Of a DNA stretch of 31,352 bases, positions 1 to 8,507 are shown piece after piece (within the stretch, counting starts at the first letter, position 1; the number at the start of each line of letters is the position of its first letter). The stretch is taken from the IMG/VR virus record IMGVR_UViG_3300044858_000928, positions 1 to 31,352 of that record. The stretch is one strand, 5' to 3'. Source of the stretch: a virus. A model generated the notes under the pieces. That model saw only the letters and a list, made by a program, of their open reading frames with translations, made no database searches and was not told where the DNA came from. The translations under genes and the position numbers were made by a program.

Positions 1-30
1 GTCTGCCGCCTTAGGGGTTTGGAGAGCCAT
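1..30 (-). CDS. N-terminus of the gene after the protease, probably major capsid protein (partial)
   Basis: An ATG at 28-30 reads MALQTPKAAD and runs off the left edge. It is preceded by a good ribosome binding site (CGAAAGGAAAACA, minus strand) in the 17-base gap after the protease stop. In siphoviruses the gene after the maturation protease/scaffold is usually the major capsid protein, so that is the positional guess. Ten residues cannot confirm it. Confidence 0.55.
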   Translation of the reverse strand, partial: MALQTPKAAD

Positions 31-47
31 TGTTTTCCTTTCGTGAG

Positions 48-2129
48 TTATTTGGTCAATTCGGCTTCAGCCGCGGTAGCAAATTTCTCTGCTAATGCGC
101 GATAGCCCTTGACTAATAGTGGGTCTGTGGTTGCATTTGCTTTTGCCTTATACATAGCGGCTTTAGTGAGGTTGTCACTAATCTTGCTATCTACTGGCTT
201 CGCGGTTCTCTTAGGACCGCCAGCAACAGCCAAAGACTTTGCTACTGCTAACTCAGACTCCAAGGACGCCGCTTTCGTTTCTGCCGCCTCTTTTGCGGAT
301 AGAAGTGAAGCGACCTCTGTCCTAATGGACTCGGTAGCACTCTTAACAGCCTTTTCTACTATTGCTTCTACATCTGAAGGAACATCTGTTTCTTCAGAAA
401 CCTCTGCGTCAGCGGGTTCGGTTGTTTCTTCCTCAACCTTTTCTTCCGCTGGGGCTTCGTCTGCTTCGGCAGACTTAGGTGTTTCTCCTGGCGCATACAT
501 TTCAGCCGTGGAAACATTTGATGGCTTTTCAACATTAGCGAAATCATTTGTAGTCTTTAGACCATGGTCAGAACCAGGTTGTGCGCATCCGCATTCTAAA
601 CACTTCTCAACATTAGACGACTTCTCTACATCTTCCTTATCGTCTTTGTGGTGCGACTTCTTCTCATCGTCTTCGTGTTGTGACTTAGCCGCCATGTATT
701 TATCCCAGCACTTAGTCGCTTCTTCATCATTCATACCAGCGTCCTTACAACGCTTCATGAAGTCAGGTTTTTTTTCGCCGTCTTTAGGAGTCATTTCTTT
801 ATCCTTGTGGGCGGCAAGTTCAATGTTTTCTTCCATTACTTCTCCTTCTGCTTCCTCTCCCTCATACCATGCAAAGAGGTGGTGGACTGCGGCGATTAGG
901 TGAGAGAGCGAGGATTCTTCGTTATGCCCTTCGCCCATTTCTTCTGCTTCGATAGCGATGAGTTGCGCCAATGCTTGTCGGGCATTGTCGTAAGTCTTCT
1001 TATCAAACTTTACAAGGTCGCCATTGGCATACGACTTAGACATGTCAATAATGTCCTCTGCTAGTAAGTCCATGGCTTTCCTCTCGGTTACTTCCTCTAA
1101 TTGTAAGGTATCCGCCGCCTTCTTGGTCTTTTTCTTGTATGTGCCACCGCGCTTCTTGTATTCGCGGACTACCCAAGCGTTAGCGACAGCCGAAGGGTAC
1201 ACATCAAACTTCTTTTTGGCTTCTGCCTTAACGCGGTTATAGAGTTCTTTATCGGCTGGTTCTGAACCGCCGCCGCCAGCATTGATAGCCTCGTAATTAG
1301 GCTTCTTTTCTTCCTTCTCAATGAGTTCTTCTACCTTCCACCAGCCATTCTCACCTTCGGCAGACTTCGCAAGAACTAACTGGCAGTTAGGGTTAGCAGG
1401 TCTATCTACAAGGCTAACCTCTACGATTTGCCCGTCAATAATTCTTCCGTTCGCCGCCTTTTGGTCACGGACTACGCGTGGGTTTTTAATGCCAATGCTA
1501 AAACCTTTGAGAACGCCAGTATCTACTTTCTTGACCGAAACTGGGTCCACGACAAGAGCATGTATGTAATGCCCATCCGCCTTCTTCTCATACTCCTTCG
1601 CAACACCCGCCGCAATATTGCTGTGCTGTTCACGAATGTTCCCTCCTGACTTAAACCAGTCAGGCATTGCGGTATCAAGCCATGCTGGGTCACAGATTTG
1701 TTGGTCAATATCTAATGAGTCATCTGTCGCCTTGCCATAAACCAGCATTGTGCCGTCAGGATTTCGGTCTGCCTTAACAATGTCGAAGAAGGCTGTCGTT
1801 AGATTAGTCATTGTGGATTTGTCCTTTTTCTTTTCTCGTTGAGCAATACCATTCGCCCAGGATTTCCCTGCGTCACCGCCCCATAGTAACCATGCTATGT
1901 AGCCAGCACTATCTTTGCCCCAGCCTTCGCCTTTCTTATCTACTTCATGGCGGGCGAAATAAGAAACCATGCGGTTGATAGTAGAGAGCGAAATTGCTTT
2001 GCCGTTAGATAGGTCGCGAGCGCGAGCCACACCTACGGCTGTTCCCCCGCGTCCATGCTTCTCACGAAGTTCAAGACCGCGCTTCGCATTATTACGAACC
2101 GCTTGGGGTGGAACAAATCCATCTGCCAT
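48..2129 (-). CDS. Capsid maturation protease fused to an N-terminal phage domain and a C-terminal scaffold-like region
   Basis: A 693-residue protein. Residues 1-100 form a compact domain (FVPPQAVRNNAKRGLELREK ... YIAWLLWGG) found in other phage head-region proteins. About 108-255 is the prohead serine protease (XkdF/HK97 type), with a candidate histidine at 169 (REQHS), a serine at 211 (LKGFSIGI) and the terminal strand EVSLVDRPANPNC. Residues 290-332 resemble DUF5872 (LYNRVKAEAKKKFDVYP). The remainder is charged, helical and low in complexity, with a CLECGC cluster and a coiled coil ending before 693; this is typical of a fused scaffold cleaved on maturation. It would process the capsid during assembly. 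It begins at a TAATG overlap with the previous gene. Protease call strong; exact catalytic residues inferred. Confidence 0.88.
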   Translation of the reverse strand: MADGFVPPQAVRNNAKRGLELREKHGRGGTAVGVARARDLSNGKAISLSTINRMVSYFARHEVDKKGEGWGKDSAGYIAWLLWGGDAGKSWANGIAQREKKKDKSTMTNLTTAFFDIVKADRNPDGTMLVYGKATDDSLDIDQQICDPAWLDTAMPDWFKSGGNIREQHSNIAAGVAKEYEKKADGHYIHALVVDPVSVKKVDTGVLKGFSIGIKNPRVVRDQKAANGRIIDGQIVEVSLVDRPANPNCQLVLAKSAEGENGWWKVEELIEKEEKKPNYEAINAGGGGSEPADKELYNRVKAEAKKKFDVYPSAVANAWVVREYKKRGGTYKKKTKKAADTLQLEEVTERKAMDLLAEDIIDMSKSYANGDLVKFDKKTYDNARQALAQLIAIEAEEMGEGHNEESSLSHLIAAVHHLFAWYEGEEAEGEVMEENIELAAHKDKEMTPKDGEKKPDFMKRCKDAGMNDEEATKCWDKYMAAKSQHEDDEKKSHHKDDKEDVEKSSNVEKCLECGCAQPGSDHGLKTTNDFANVEKPSNVSTAEMYAPGETPKSAEADEAPAEEKVEEETTEPADAEVSEETDVPSDVEAIVEKAVKSATESIRTEVASLLSAKEAAETKAASLESELAVAKSLAVAGGPKRTAKPVDSKISDNLTKAAMYKAKANATTDPLLVKGYRALAEKFATAAEAELTK

Positions 2130-2410
2130 TAGTTATCGTTTCCTGTGGTCATAATTGAAACCGCTATATTCGTTGTGCTTACAGCATACAGTTCTTCGCC
2201 ACCATAAATCTCAAAGACTGTGCCAGTATCTTTTGGCACTTTGTAACCTAAATCCGCACCAGTATTAGATACTGTAGGGTCGCCTACCCACATATTTGCC
2301 GAAGCGTCATTATTAAAGACATAGACCATCACCTTTTGGACACCATCTTCGGCTTGCGCAATTCGGATAGGAGTGGTGCTGATGTTAATTGTTTGGTGAT
2401 AGATAGCCAT
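2129..2410 (-). CDS. Small head-region structural protein, unknown
   Basis: A 93-residue beta-rich protein (KVMVYVFNNDASANMWVGD ... GGEELYAVSTT) with no signal peptide or membrane segment. The strand-rich pattern with a GEELYAV motif near the end resembles small virion surface or decoration proteins, and it lies between the Mu F-like gene and the protease. The ribosome binding site is TAGGAGAAAT. Its stop overlaps the protease start by one base (TAATG), which implies coupled translation. Structural role is inferred from context only. Confidence 0.72.
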   Translation of the reverse strand: MAIYHQTINISTTPIRIAQAEDGVQKVMVYVFNNDASANMWVGDPTVSNTGADLGYKVPKDTGTVFEIYGGEELYAVSTTNIAVSIMTTGNDN

Positions 2411-2447
2411 TATTTCTCCTAGTCAGAGCCTTTACTTTATCAGTTTT

Positions 2448-3278
2448 CTAAAAGTTAGTAATAACATTTATTACCCCGTTGTCGTCTGTAATCTGTTCAT
2501 CATCAGGAATGACGGGCAGGAGTGCGCAACGACAATTAGGATGTTGCGGCGGTTGGGTAGCCCCGCTGTTAAATGACGAACCGATATTGACTACTTGCCC
2601 TTCGTTCTGTGCGCACTTATCGCAAGGGCTAGAAGTCGCCCATTCCATCTGCTCTAATCCGTAGTTTTGGTATCTCTCTACTGTTGCTCTACTGATAGCG
2701 CGATTTGTTTCTGTAATGGCGATAGTTAAGGCGCGGGCTGGGTCAGAAACCGCGTCTTGGATTAGTTTGGCGGCTCTGCTAGGAGATAGACCCAGGGCAA
2801 TAGAGTCAGATAGGGCTGTGCCTAAACGCTCAAAACCAGTTTGGTCTATACCGCGGATAGTAATGCCAAACATCTCTAGTAATCTAAGAAATGCTTTGGT
2901 TGGTTTGAGCAACAATGCCGCCGCCGCGTCACCAGGCTTCCAGTTCTTCCAGTCCACATAATCAGTATCGTCAGCCTTCTTCAGTTCTCGCGCTCGCCGT
3001 ACTGCGTCATCTGCCGCGGTTATACCCAGGGCAAATCCATCCGCCCAAACACGGCGTAGCGCCGCGCCTAGCGCTTCATTATCAAACTGGACATTTAACA
3101 TAGCCCAGGCTCTTGCTCGCGCTCTGTCTTGGGCAGGGTTGTTGCTTACTGCGGGCTGTGTGCGTTGGTATGCCTCAAAGATACGCCGCCAGTTAGCAGA
3201 GCCTCGTAAAGCCGCCCTTATTTTTAATGCGTTCTTTGCCGCCAAGCGCCCATCAACTTCATGAGCGCCCCATTTCAT
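2448..3278 (-). CDS. Phage Mu F-like head morphogenesis protein
   Basis: A 276-residue minor head protein of the Mu F / SPP1 gp7 family. The C-terminal half carries the hallmark: TETNRAISRATVE, then CDKCAQNEG, then QPPQHPNCRCALLPV, which is the family's Cys/His cluster. The N-terminal half is helical. Proteins of this family bind the portal and act in DNA packaging or ejection. The start overlaps the portal stop by four bases (ATGA), as is usual for portal and Mu F pairs. Confidence 0.93.
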   Translation of the reverse strand: MKWGAHEVDGRLAAKNALKIRAALRGSANWRRIFEAYQRTQPAVSNNPAQDRARARAWAMLNVQFDNEALGAALRRVWADGFALGITAADDAVRRARELKKADDTDYVDWKNWKPGDAAAALLLKPTKAFLRLLEMFGITIRGIDQTGFERLGTALSDSIALGLSPSRAAKLIQDAVSDPARALTIAITETNRAISRATVERYQNYGLEQMEWATSSPCDKCAQNEGQVVNIGSSFNSGATQPPQHPNCRCALLPVIPDDEQITDDNGVINVITNF

Positions 3279-5137
3279 GATAGATAGGCTTTTGCTATTG
3301 ACCTAGCCGTTTCCAGGTCGCCCTCGTATGCGCAACGATTAAGGGCTTCTGCCACGACTGTATCTAGTTTGAGGAACTCAAATTGGCGGTTGCGCTTCCC
3401 TTTATTCGCCCATTTCATAAACGCTTTGACCTCGGCTTGAACCTCAGCGTCTATCTCTAGTTCTTCTGCTTCTTCTTCGCTCTCTGTTTCGGGCGCGGGT
3501 GTGCCGTTCTCTGCGATATTCAAGCCATCACCTTGGGCGTTGCCGTCTTCATCAAGTGTTGAAGCGGTCAAAACTTCTTTAGCGTTGATGATTCCATCAG
3601 GAGAGAACAAGAGAACCTCTGCTCCTGCCACCATAATCGGCATATCTGCCTGTGGGGTATCTAGGAGAGGCAGACCTAGTTCAGAGCGGCGCTCATTAAT
3701 AGTCTTGCCCGCGCTTGTGACCTCTATCTGTGACTTACGGGCGTTAGCCTCATCATCAGAACGGCGAGATGTAAGCAACTTGAACTCTAGTTCGCGTGGC
3801 ATACCGAGATAGGTATAAGAAATATTTGTGAGCATTTTGTTTATCCATTGGACAAGTGGCTCAACACCTACGGCTTGTGCGTTAGCCGCTTTTCCTGCCT
3901 CAAACCCTGCGCCGCCTAGTCCGCCCTTAGGGTTGTAGCCGATTTCAGTTGGCTGAACGCCGAAGTGTCCGCAGATAGAAGCAATTAGGAACTCATCAAG
4001 AGTGTCCTTAAACTTTTCGCCGTATCCATCAGGCTGGAATGGCTTTAGTCCAGCAGGGAGAATGCGAGCGCGCATACGCTGGTTAGTCTGTCCAGCAAGG
4101 TCGTCATTTAGGATGTTTTCGTAGTCACGAATGAGTTGTGCGTTTGAGCCAAAGTTAATGTCTGACTCAAAGAATAGTTCAGGCACTACGCCATCTGTGT
4201 ATTCGGCTCTAATCCATTGCTGTCTGCGTAGGTAAATATCCGCAAGAGGCAAGGCTCTTTCTACGGGGCTAAATCCATACACAGAAATAGTGCGGCGGTT
4301 GCGAACCATGTATTGAAGGTCGTCTGAAGTGAACTCACCATCAGCATTTGGGTCATCATCATTTGCTGTGAATTCAGAGCGTGGGAAGCCGTAAAGGATT
4401 TGCTGATACGCAACATTCGGCGGCATAGGGCGCATACCGCGGTCATCAAGGAGTGGCTTAATAGTTCCGCCATCTAAGATTTGTAGTCCGTAGAGTTCGC
4501 CGCCCACAGTCCTCTGAGGCCATACTGCCCATGCGTCAATAACGAGGATTTCTTCTAGCGCAATGTTTATCCAGTCAGCGAAGGTCAAACCATTTGAGCG
4601 GTCAGGGTTCTCCCAAAAACTGCGAACGCGGTCAATGTCTTCTGTGAACTTCTTGCGGGCTTCTGCCATCGCTCTGATGTGGTCTTTGCCTGAGTCAGCA
4701 ATAATCTTTTCAGAAGCGTCTTGTCCAAGCACAATATCAAATTCAAGAGAAATGACTTTGCTCTTAATAACTTCAATACAACGGCGAAGAATATCTATTT
4801 GGTCTGCGCTCGCTCGCAGGGTCTTAAATGGGATAAAGCGTGTTTCGGTTACATTTATGTTCTGCGCTACTTGATATTCATAACGGCGTGGGTCAGGGCG
4901 ACCATCTTCACGGACAGGGTTAATAGCGCCAGGAGTAATCGGCATACCTGGTCCGAAGGGAACAGTTGCCGAGAATGGTGCGCGTGGTAGCGGGTTGCTA
5001 TTGCCGTAAGTTTGTTGTGCGACAAGTCCTGCTTGGCGCATGTCTGCTTCCGTCATAGCGACAGCGCCCGCTGGTAGTCGGGGAGCCTTCTCTATCTCAT
5101 TGGCTACTCGTTTAGCGAAACGGTCAATTAGACCCAT
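3275..5137 (-). CDS. Portal protein
   Basis: A 620-residue portal, the dodecameric ring through which the terminase pumps DNA. Seen: an N-terminal region ending in a proline-rich linker, a wing/stem section (VTETRFIPFKTLRASADQ, then a long acidic helix), the glycine-rich stretch YNPKGGLGGAGFEAGKAANA typical of one siphovirus portal family, and a C-terminal acidic tail (about 535-570, ESEEEAEELEIDAE) before a final helical segment. Size and position next to the Mu F-like gene and protease fit. The start has a good site (AAGGAGAAACAC ATG). Confidence 0.93.
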   Translation of the reverse strand: MGLIDRFAKRVANEIEKAPRLPAGAVAMTEADMRQAGLVAQQTYGNSNPLPRAPFSATVPFGPGMPITPGAINPVREDGRPDPRRYEYQVAQNINVTETRFIPFKTLRASADQIDILRRCIEVIKSKVISLEFDIVLGQDASEKIIADSGKDHIRAMAEARKKFTEDIDRVRSFWENPDRSNGLTFADWINIALEEILVIDAWAVWPQRTVGGELYGLQILDGGTIKPLLDDRGMRPMPPNVAYQQILYGFPRSEFTANDDDPNADGEFTSDDLQYMVRNRRTISVYGFSPVERALPLADIYLRRQQWIRAEYTDGVVPELFFESDINFGSNAQLIRDYENILNDDLAGQTNQRMRARILPAGLKPFQPDGYGEKFKDTLDEFLIASICGHFGVQPTEIGYNPKGGLGGAGFEAGKAANAQAVGVEPLVQWINKMLTNISYTYLGMPRELEFKLLTSRRSDDEANARKSQIEVTSAGKTINERRSELGLPLLDTPQADMPIMVAGAEVLLFSPDGIINAKEVLTASTLDEDGNAQGDGLNIAENGTPAPETESEEEAEELEIDAEVQAEVKAFMKWANKGKRNRQFEFLKLDTVVAEALNRCAYEGDLETARSIAKAYLS

Positions 5138-5155
5138 GTGTTTCTCCTTAGTTTT

Positions 5156-5902
5156 TTACAAGCAACCCATTAGGTTAAGTGTCTGATAATCCTTTAGATT
5201 ACCGAATCCGCCAGTCGCCGTCATGTTGATAATACCGCTTGCCGTTACTGTATTAGAAAGAGTTGGACTATCTAAGGTTAAACCAGCAATAGTCGTGACT
5301 GTTGCGCCTGAGGCGATAGTGGTTGAACCAAGTGTTGGTGCTGAATAACTGGCTACTGTTCCCCAGGATGTGTTAGAGCCATCTGTGGTCAGATACTTTC
5401 CTGCGTTGCTTCCCTGAGAAGGAAGGATAGCGTTCGCCGCTCCTGCTTGTGTGGTTGCGCCAGTTCCGCCATTACCTAGTGGCAATGTGCCAGTAACATC
5501 ATTAGCAAGGCGTACAGTTAAAGTGTTATCTGCGCCCGCAATAGTTTTATTTGTAAGAACCTGATTATCTGATGTGCCTACAACAGTTCCCGTTGGAATT
5601 GCTTTTTGTGCGGCAGAACCATCAATGTATCCTGATGAATTACTTACTACAAAACTAGAAGCCGCAACGCCCGAAATAGTGTTGTTGTCTGCGCTAATTG
5701 TTTTGTTTGTAAAGGTCGCTGTGCTGTCCGCTGTAATGCCGTTGAGGACAAGCAAAGCATTCCAAGCAGTTGAACCATTACCTATCTTAAAGTTGCCTGT
5801 ATCGGTTTCGTAGCCTAGTTCGCCCGCTGAAAGAACAGGATTTGTGGAAGACCATTGTGCGGCAGTTCCTCGTCTAAATTGAATCTGTGTAATGACTGCC
5901 AT
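5156..5902 (-). CDS. Tail fibre-type protein with an Mtd-like N-terminal domain
   Basis: A 248-residue virion protein. Residues 1-55 match the N-terminal domain of the major tropism determinant family (ITQIQFRRGTAAQW, then GELGYETDTGNFKIG, then TAWNALL), a trimerisation and attachment module at the head of many receptor-binding proteins. The rest is Thr/Ser/Gly/Asn-rich fibre sequence (NGGTGATTQAGAANA; KYLTTDGSNTSWGTV). It ends in DYQTLNLMGCL, which recurs in the fibre gene at 30130-30879. It lies between terminase and portal, an odd place for a fibre gene. Confidence 0.82.
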   Translation of the reverse strand: MAVITQIQFRRGTAAQWSSTNPVLSAGELGYETDTGNFKIGNGSTAWNALLVLNGITADSTATFTNKTISADNNTISGVAASSFVVSNSSGYIDGSAAQKAIPTGTVVGTSDNQVLTNKTIAGADNTLTVRLANDVTGTLPLGNGGTGATTQAGAANAILPSQGSNAGKYLTTDGSNTSWGTVASYSAPTLGSTTIASGATVTTIAGLTLDSPTLSNTVTASGIINMTATGGFGNLKDYQTLNLMGCL

Positions 5903-6159
5903 TATGGAGTTCCCCCTGTGACTATTTGTGTGGCTAGTGTGTCAGGATATGCGCCGCTGTAACCATTAAATGCGTCAGGCTGTCCGCCATCTACATCACT
6001 AATTGTATTACTGCCTACCGCCGACCATGCGCTTCCCGTATAAACAAACAAACTACTCGCTGTTGTGTCGTAATACAAGTCGCCAGCGACCAGCGTTGGA
6101 ACACTTGGGGGTGTTGCTAACGCTGGAACATTTGTCGGTGTTAGTGCTAGGCGGCTCAC
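5902..6159 (-). CDS. Small tail-fibre-associated protein
   Basis: An 85-residue protein with one copy of a short module, GDLYYDTTASSLFVYTGSAW (residues about 26-45), which recurs in varied form in the next fibre gene (6174-7670) and at 27367-27597. Such modules occur at the N-termini of phage fibre and baseplate proteins. The stop overlaps the start of the Mtd-like gene by one base (TAATG). Fibre accessory or adaptor is the best guess. Confidence 0.7.
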   Translation of the reverse strand: MSRLALTPTNVPALATPPSVPTLVAGDLYYDTTASSLFVYTGSAWSAVGSNTISDVDGGQPDAFNGYSGAYPDTLATQIVTGGTP

Positions 6160-6173
6160 GCGCTTACCCTATC

Positions 6174-7670
6174 TTATCCGTGAACGACTACGCGATATTG
6201 GTTGCTTGTAGGCGCTACTGAGAAGAGAAGCGTAATTGCGGATGTGCTTGTATGTTGAACATCGCAGATAACTTCAGCGTATGGGCTGGAATTGTCATAA
6301 ACCGCAACAGTCACATCTCTTGTGTTAAGGCTGTGCGTTACTGTGTATGAGGTATTTGTTCCGTCACCGATACTTGCCGCATACTTGCGGACAGCGATAG
6401 CGGTATCAAGAGCGAAGCCTGTTGAGCCAACAGTCAAACCACCGCTTGCTACGACTACGCCAGTAAAGTTATTTCCAGTTAGAAGGACACCATCAGAAGC
6501 GGTATAAGTTCCAGCACCGCTGAACTGTTGGAATACAACAGGGTCAGTTCCAACAGTTGTGACTTCATCAACCATTACCCAGCCAGTATTGGCTAAAGTT
6601 GAGCCAGCATCAACGAAAGTAAAATCTCCGCCAGCCATTTCTGCCGCTGTATCAAAGTCAGTAGCGCGAGTCAGTACCCAGTTAGTTGAAACGCTACCAA
6701 CAGTTGTAAGTGTATAAATACCATTTTGTGCTGTTGCTGTTTGGTTCTTTACAAGGATACGAGAGTTGATAGGTGGAGTAACGCCATCTGTGCTAAATGC
6801 GGCTTGTGTGCCAGCATTAGTAAGTGTCGCACCTACACCGCTTGTTCCGTTGTCATAAGTTGCGTTAAGGTTCGCAGTAGTCGCGGCGTATGAAGCGGCG
6901 TGAATATTTAGACCCTGCGCTACATCATCTACATACTGCTTGTTTGCCGCGTCTGTGGATACAGTTGGCGTACCAAGGTTTGTGATTTTGTAAGTAGCAA
7001 AAGATACATCCGCTGTTGGAACTGCGAGCGCAGAAAGATTAATTGTGGAGTGTGCCGCATTGTCGTGCGTTGGTGTTCCGTGTGTATGGTCAGCGCGAGC
7101 AATATTCGCCGAAGAACCATTACCACTTGAAGCACCGAAAGATGTTTGTGCGGTAACGCTACCGAATGACGGCATAGCGTGTTTGTGGTCATCACGGGCT
7201 GGGGCTGTTCCAGTTCCAACAGTTGCGGTATCGCCAATAGCCTGAGTGCTTGCGGCGTTACTTGTTAGCGGTGGTGTGCCGTGAGTGTGGTCGGTGCGAG
7301 CATAGAAATTGCTAGAGCCATTTCCGCTTGACGCGCCGTAAGAAGTTTGTGCTGTGACTGAACCAAATGGAGAAACCTGTGACCATGACGCACCATCATC
7401 AAAATAAAGTAGTGCTTGGTCTGTTGCGTAATAGAGCCTTCCAGCCGTTCCAGCGGATGGGCGAGAAGCAAAAGTTCCGTAGAGAACTTCAGACTCAGCC
7501 TGTGTAGATTCCCATGCGCTTCCGTTATAGAAGTAAAGTTCGTTGTCGCCTGTGTTGTAGTAAATCTGACCAGCGGTAGGTGACGATGGCGCTGTGCCTA
7601 GATTCTGAATTACCGCATTCTGAAGTTCATTCTTGTTGAGGTCAATGCTTACTAAAAACTTACGCGCCAT
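6174..7670 (-). CDS. Tail fibre / receptor-binding protein with HxH repeats
   Basis: A 498-residue fibre. Residues 30-100 hold two copies of the Y-Y-x-T ... N/D-G-x-x-W module (GQIYYNTGDNELYFYNGSAW; GRLYYATDQALLYF). Two 32-residue repeats follow (102-133 and 169-200), each ending in ARxDHTHGTP, with a third His pair DDHKHAMP at 160-167. HxH pairs coordinate metal ions in several trimeric phage fibres (T4-type). Residues about 250-400 have the pattern common in fibre shafts (ANKQYVDDVAQGLN; RILVKNQTATAQNGIYTL). The C-terminal 70 residues form a beta domain (YTVTHSLNTRDVTVAVYDN) often used for host binding. Confidence 0.85.
   Translation of the reverse strand: MARKFLVSIDLNKNELQNAVIQNLGTAPSSPTAGQIYYNTGDNELYFYNGSAWESTQAESEVLYGTFASRPSAGTAGRLYYATDQALLYFDDGASWSQVSPFGSVTAQTSYGASSGNGSSNFYARTDHTHGTPPLTSNAASTQAIGDTATVGTGTAPARDDHKHAMPSFGSVTAQTSFGASSGNGSSANIARADHTHGTPTHDNAAHSTINLSALAVPTADVSFATYKITNLGTPTVSTDAANKQYVDDVAQGLNIHAASYAATTANLNATYDNGTSGVGATLTNAGTQAAFSTDGVTPPINSRILVKNQTATAQNGIYTLTTVGSVSTNWVLTRATDFDTAAEMAGGDFTFVDAGSTLANTGWVMVDEVTTVGTDPVVFQQFSGAGTYTASDGVLLTGNNFTGVVVASGGLTVGSTGFALDTAIAVRKYAASIGDGTNTSYTVTHSLNTRDVTVAVYDNSSPYAEVICDVQHTSTSAITLLFSVAPTSNQYRVVVHG
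7071..7367 (-). repeat. Two tandem 32-residue coding repeats in the fibre gene
   Basis: The copies are at 7272-7367 and 7071-7166, with a period of 67 codons. They encode FGSVTAQTSYGASSGNGSS and FGSVTAQTSFGASSGNGSS, each followed by a DHTHGTP motif. The unit is likely a fibre-shaft repeat that can expand or shrink by recombination. Confidence 0.8.
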
Positions 7671-7680
7671 TAGTTATCTC

Positions 7681-7962
7681 CTAAATCACATACGCTGTGC
7701 CAGCGAACGCACTCGTAAAGGTTATCACCATTTGATTCTTTGATGGGTAAGAAAAAGTGCCTTCGCATTGTGTTCCAGCACTATCCAAGACTACGGCGGT
7801 TGGTTCGCCATTAAGGTTGTGGTTGATAGTCCAAACCGCTGAGGCTACCGCCTGTGTATGGACATAAAAGACATTGACGCTTGCCGATACGCCCTGTGGA
7901 CCAGGGGTTTGTATGGTTACTTGCGGGATATTCGGAACTACAATTATTGCTTCTTCTGCCAT
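7681..7962 (-). CDS. Small fibre/baseplate-type structural protein
   Basis: A 93-residue protein. After a short N-terminal segment with a TPGPQG turn it has a beta domain (VWTINHNLNGEPTAVVLD ... FTSAFAGTAYVI). This domain resembles the C-terminal end of the 6174-7670 fibre (YTVTHSLNTRDVTVAVYDN ... APTSNQYRVVV), so the two may be the same fold. It sits in the five-gene fibre block and overlaps the next gene's stop/start by one base. Virion protein by context and composition. Confidence 0.72.
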   Translation of the reverse strand: MAEEAIIVVPNIPQVTIQTPGPQGVSASVNVFYVHTQAVASAVWTINHNLNGEPTAVVLDSAGTQCEGTFSYPSKNQMVITFTSAFAGTAYVI

Positions 7963-8507
7963 TATCTAGTCACCTCGGGAGATACAACCACTTGACCTTG
8001 TACCAAGCGGGTCACGATACCTGCGGGAGAAGTAATCTCGCAGTCATAATAATAAACGCCGTCATCTATTGCCGCGGTCTGTGCCGCTGTCGCATGGACG
8101 GATACTTTGCCCTGTGCGCCTGTGACTGTAATGCCAGCACTTGTTGAAAGACTTAGCGCGGCAACAGGGTCACTAGGTAAAGAACGAAGTTGTAAAGCCG
8201 CTGAGTAGCCTGTGATATTCGCAGGGCTTGTAGCAAGACCGCCTGAGATGTATGTGCCTGTTGCGCCATTAGTCACAGTAAATTGTGAAGCCGTTACAGT
8301 TGCGATAGTAACATCTTGAAGGTTATAGATACTTGGAATAACTCCGTTGATAGAAACCTTCTGCCCCGCTGTAAAACCATTTGTTGCTGTGAATGTAACA
8401 GTCGTGCCATTACCGACAATGTTAGTAATAGTGGCGGGTTGTGTATAGAGAAAATCTATATACCAGTCCGCGCCCTGGTCTATCGTAGTGTTATATACAA
8501 CTGCCAT
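7962..8507 (-). CDS. Phage structural protein with an inserted Ig-like/beta module
   Basis: A 181-residue protein. The ends (VYNTTIDQGADWYIDFLYTQPA and SPANITGYSAALQLRS ... IVTRLVQGQVVVSPEVT) form one unit seen in phage structural genes next to terminase. Residues about 28-93 look like an inserted beta module of the type NGTTVTFTATNGFTAGQKVS ... YNLQDVTIATV, common in fibres and secreted proteins. The stop/start junction with the terminase gene is TAATG. No enzymatic motif is seen; attachment or neck function is inferred. Confidence 0.75.
   Translation of the reverse strand: MAVVYNTTIDQGADWYIDFLYTQPATITNIVGNGTTVTFTATNGFTAGQKVSINGVIPSIYNLQDVTIATVTASQFTVTNGATGTYISGGLATSPANITGYSAALQLRSLPSDPVAALSLSTSAGITVTGAQGKVSVHATAAQTAAIDDGVYYYDCEITSPAGIVTRLVQGQVVVSPEVTR

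Noticed and set aside
109-903. 264-codon open frame on the plus strand
   Set aside because: It is antisense to the protease/scaffold gene. Its Ser/Ala/Phe-rich sequence mirrors acidic and lysine codons of the real gene, and no ribosome binding site or family pattern is present.
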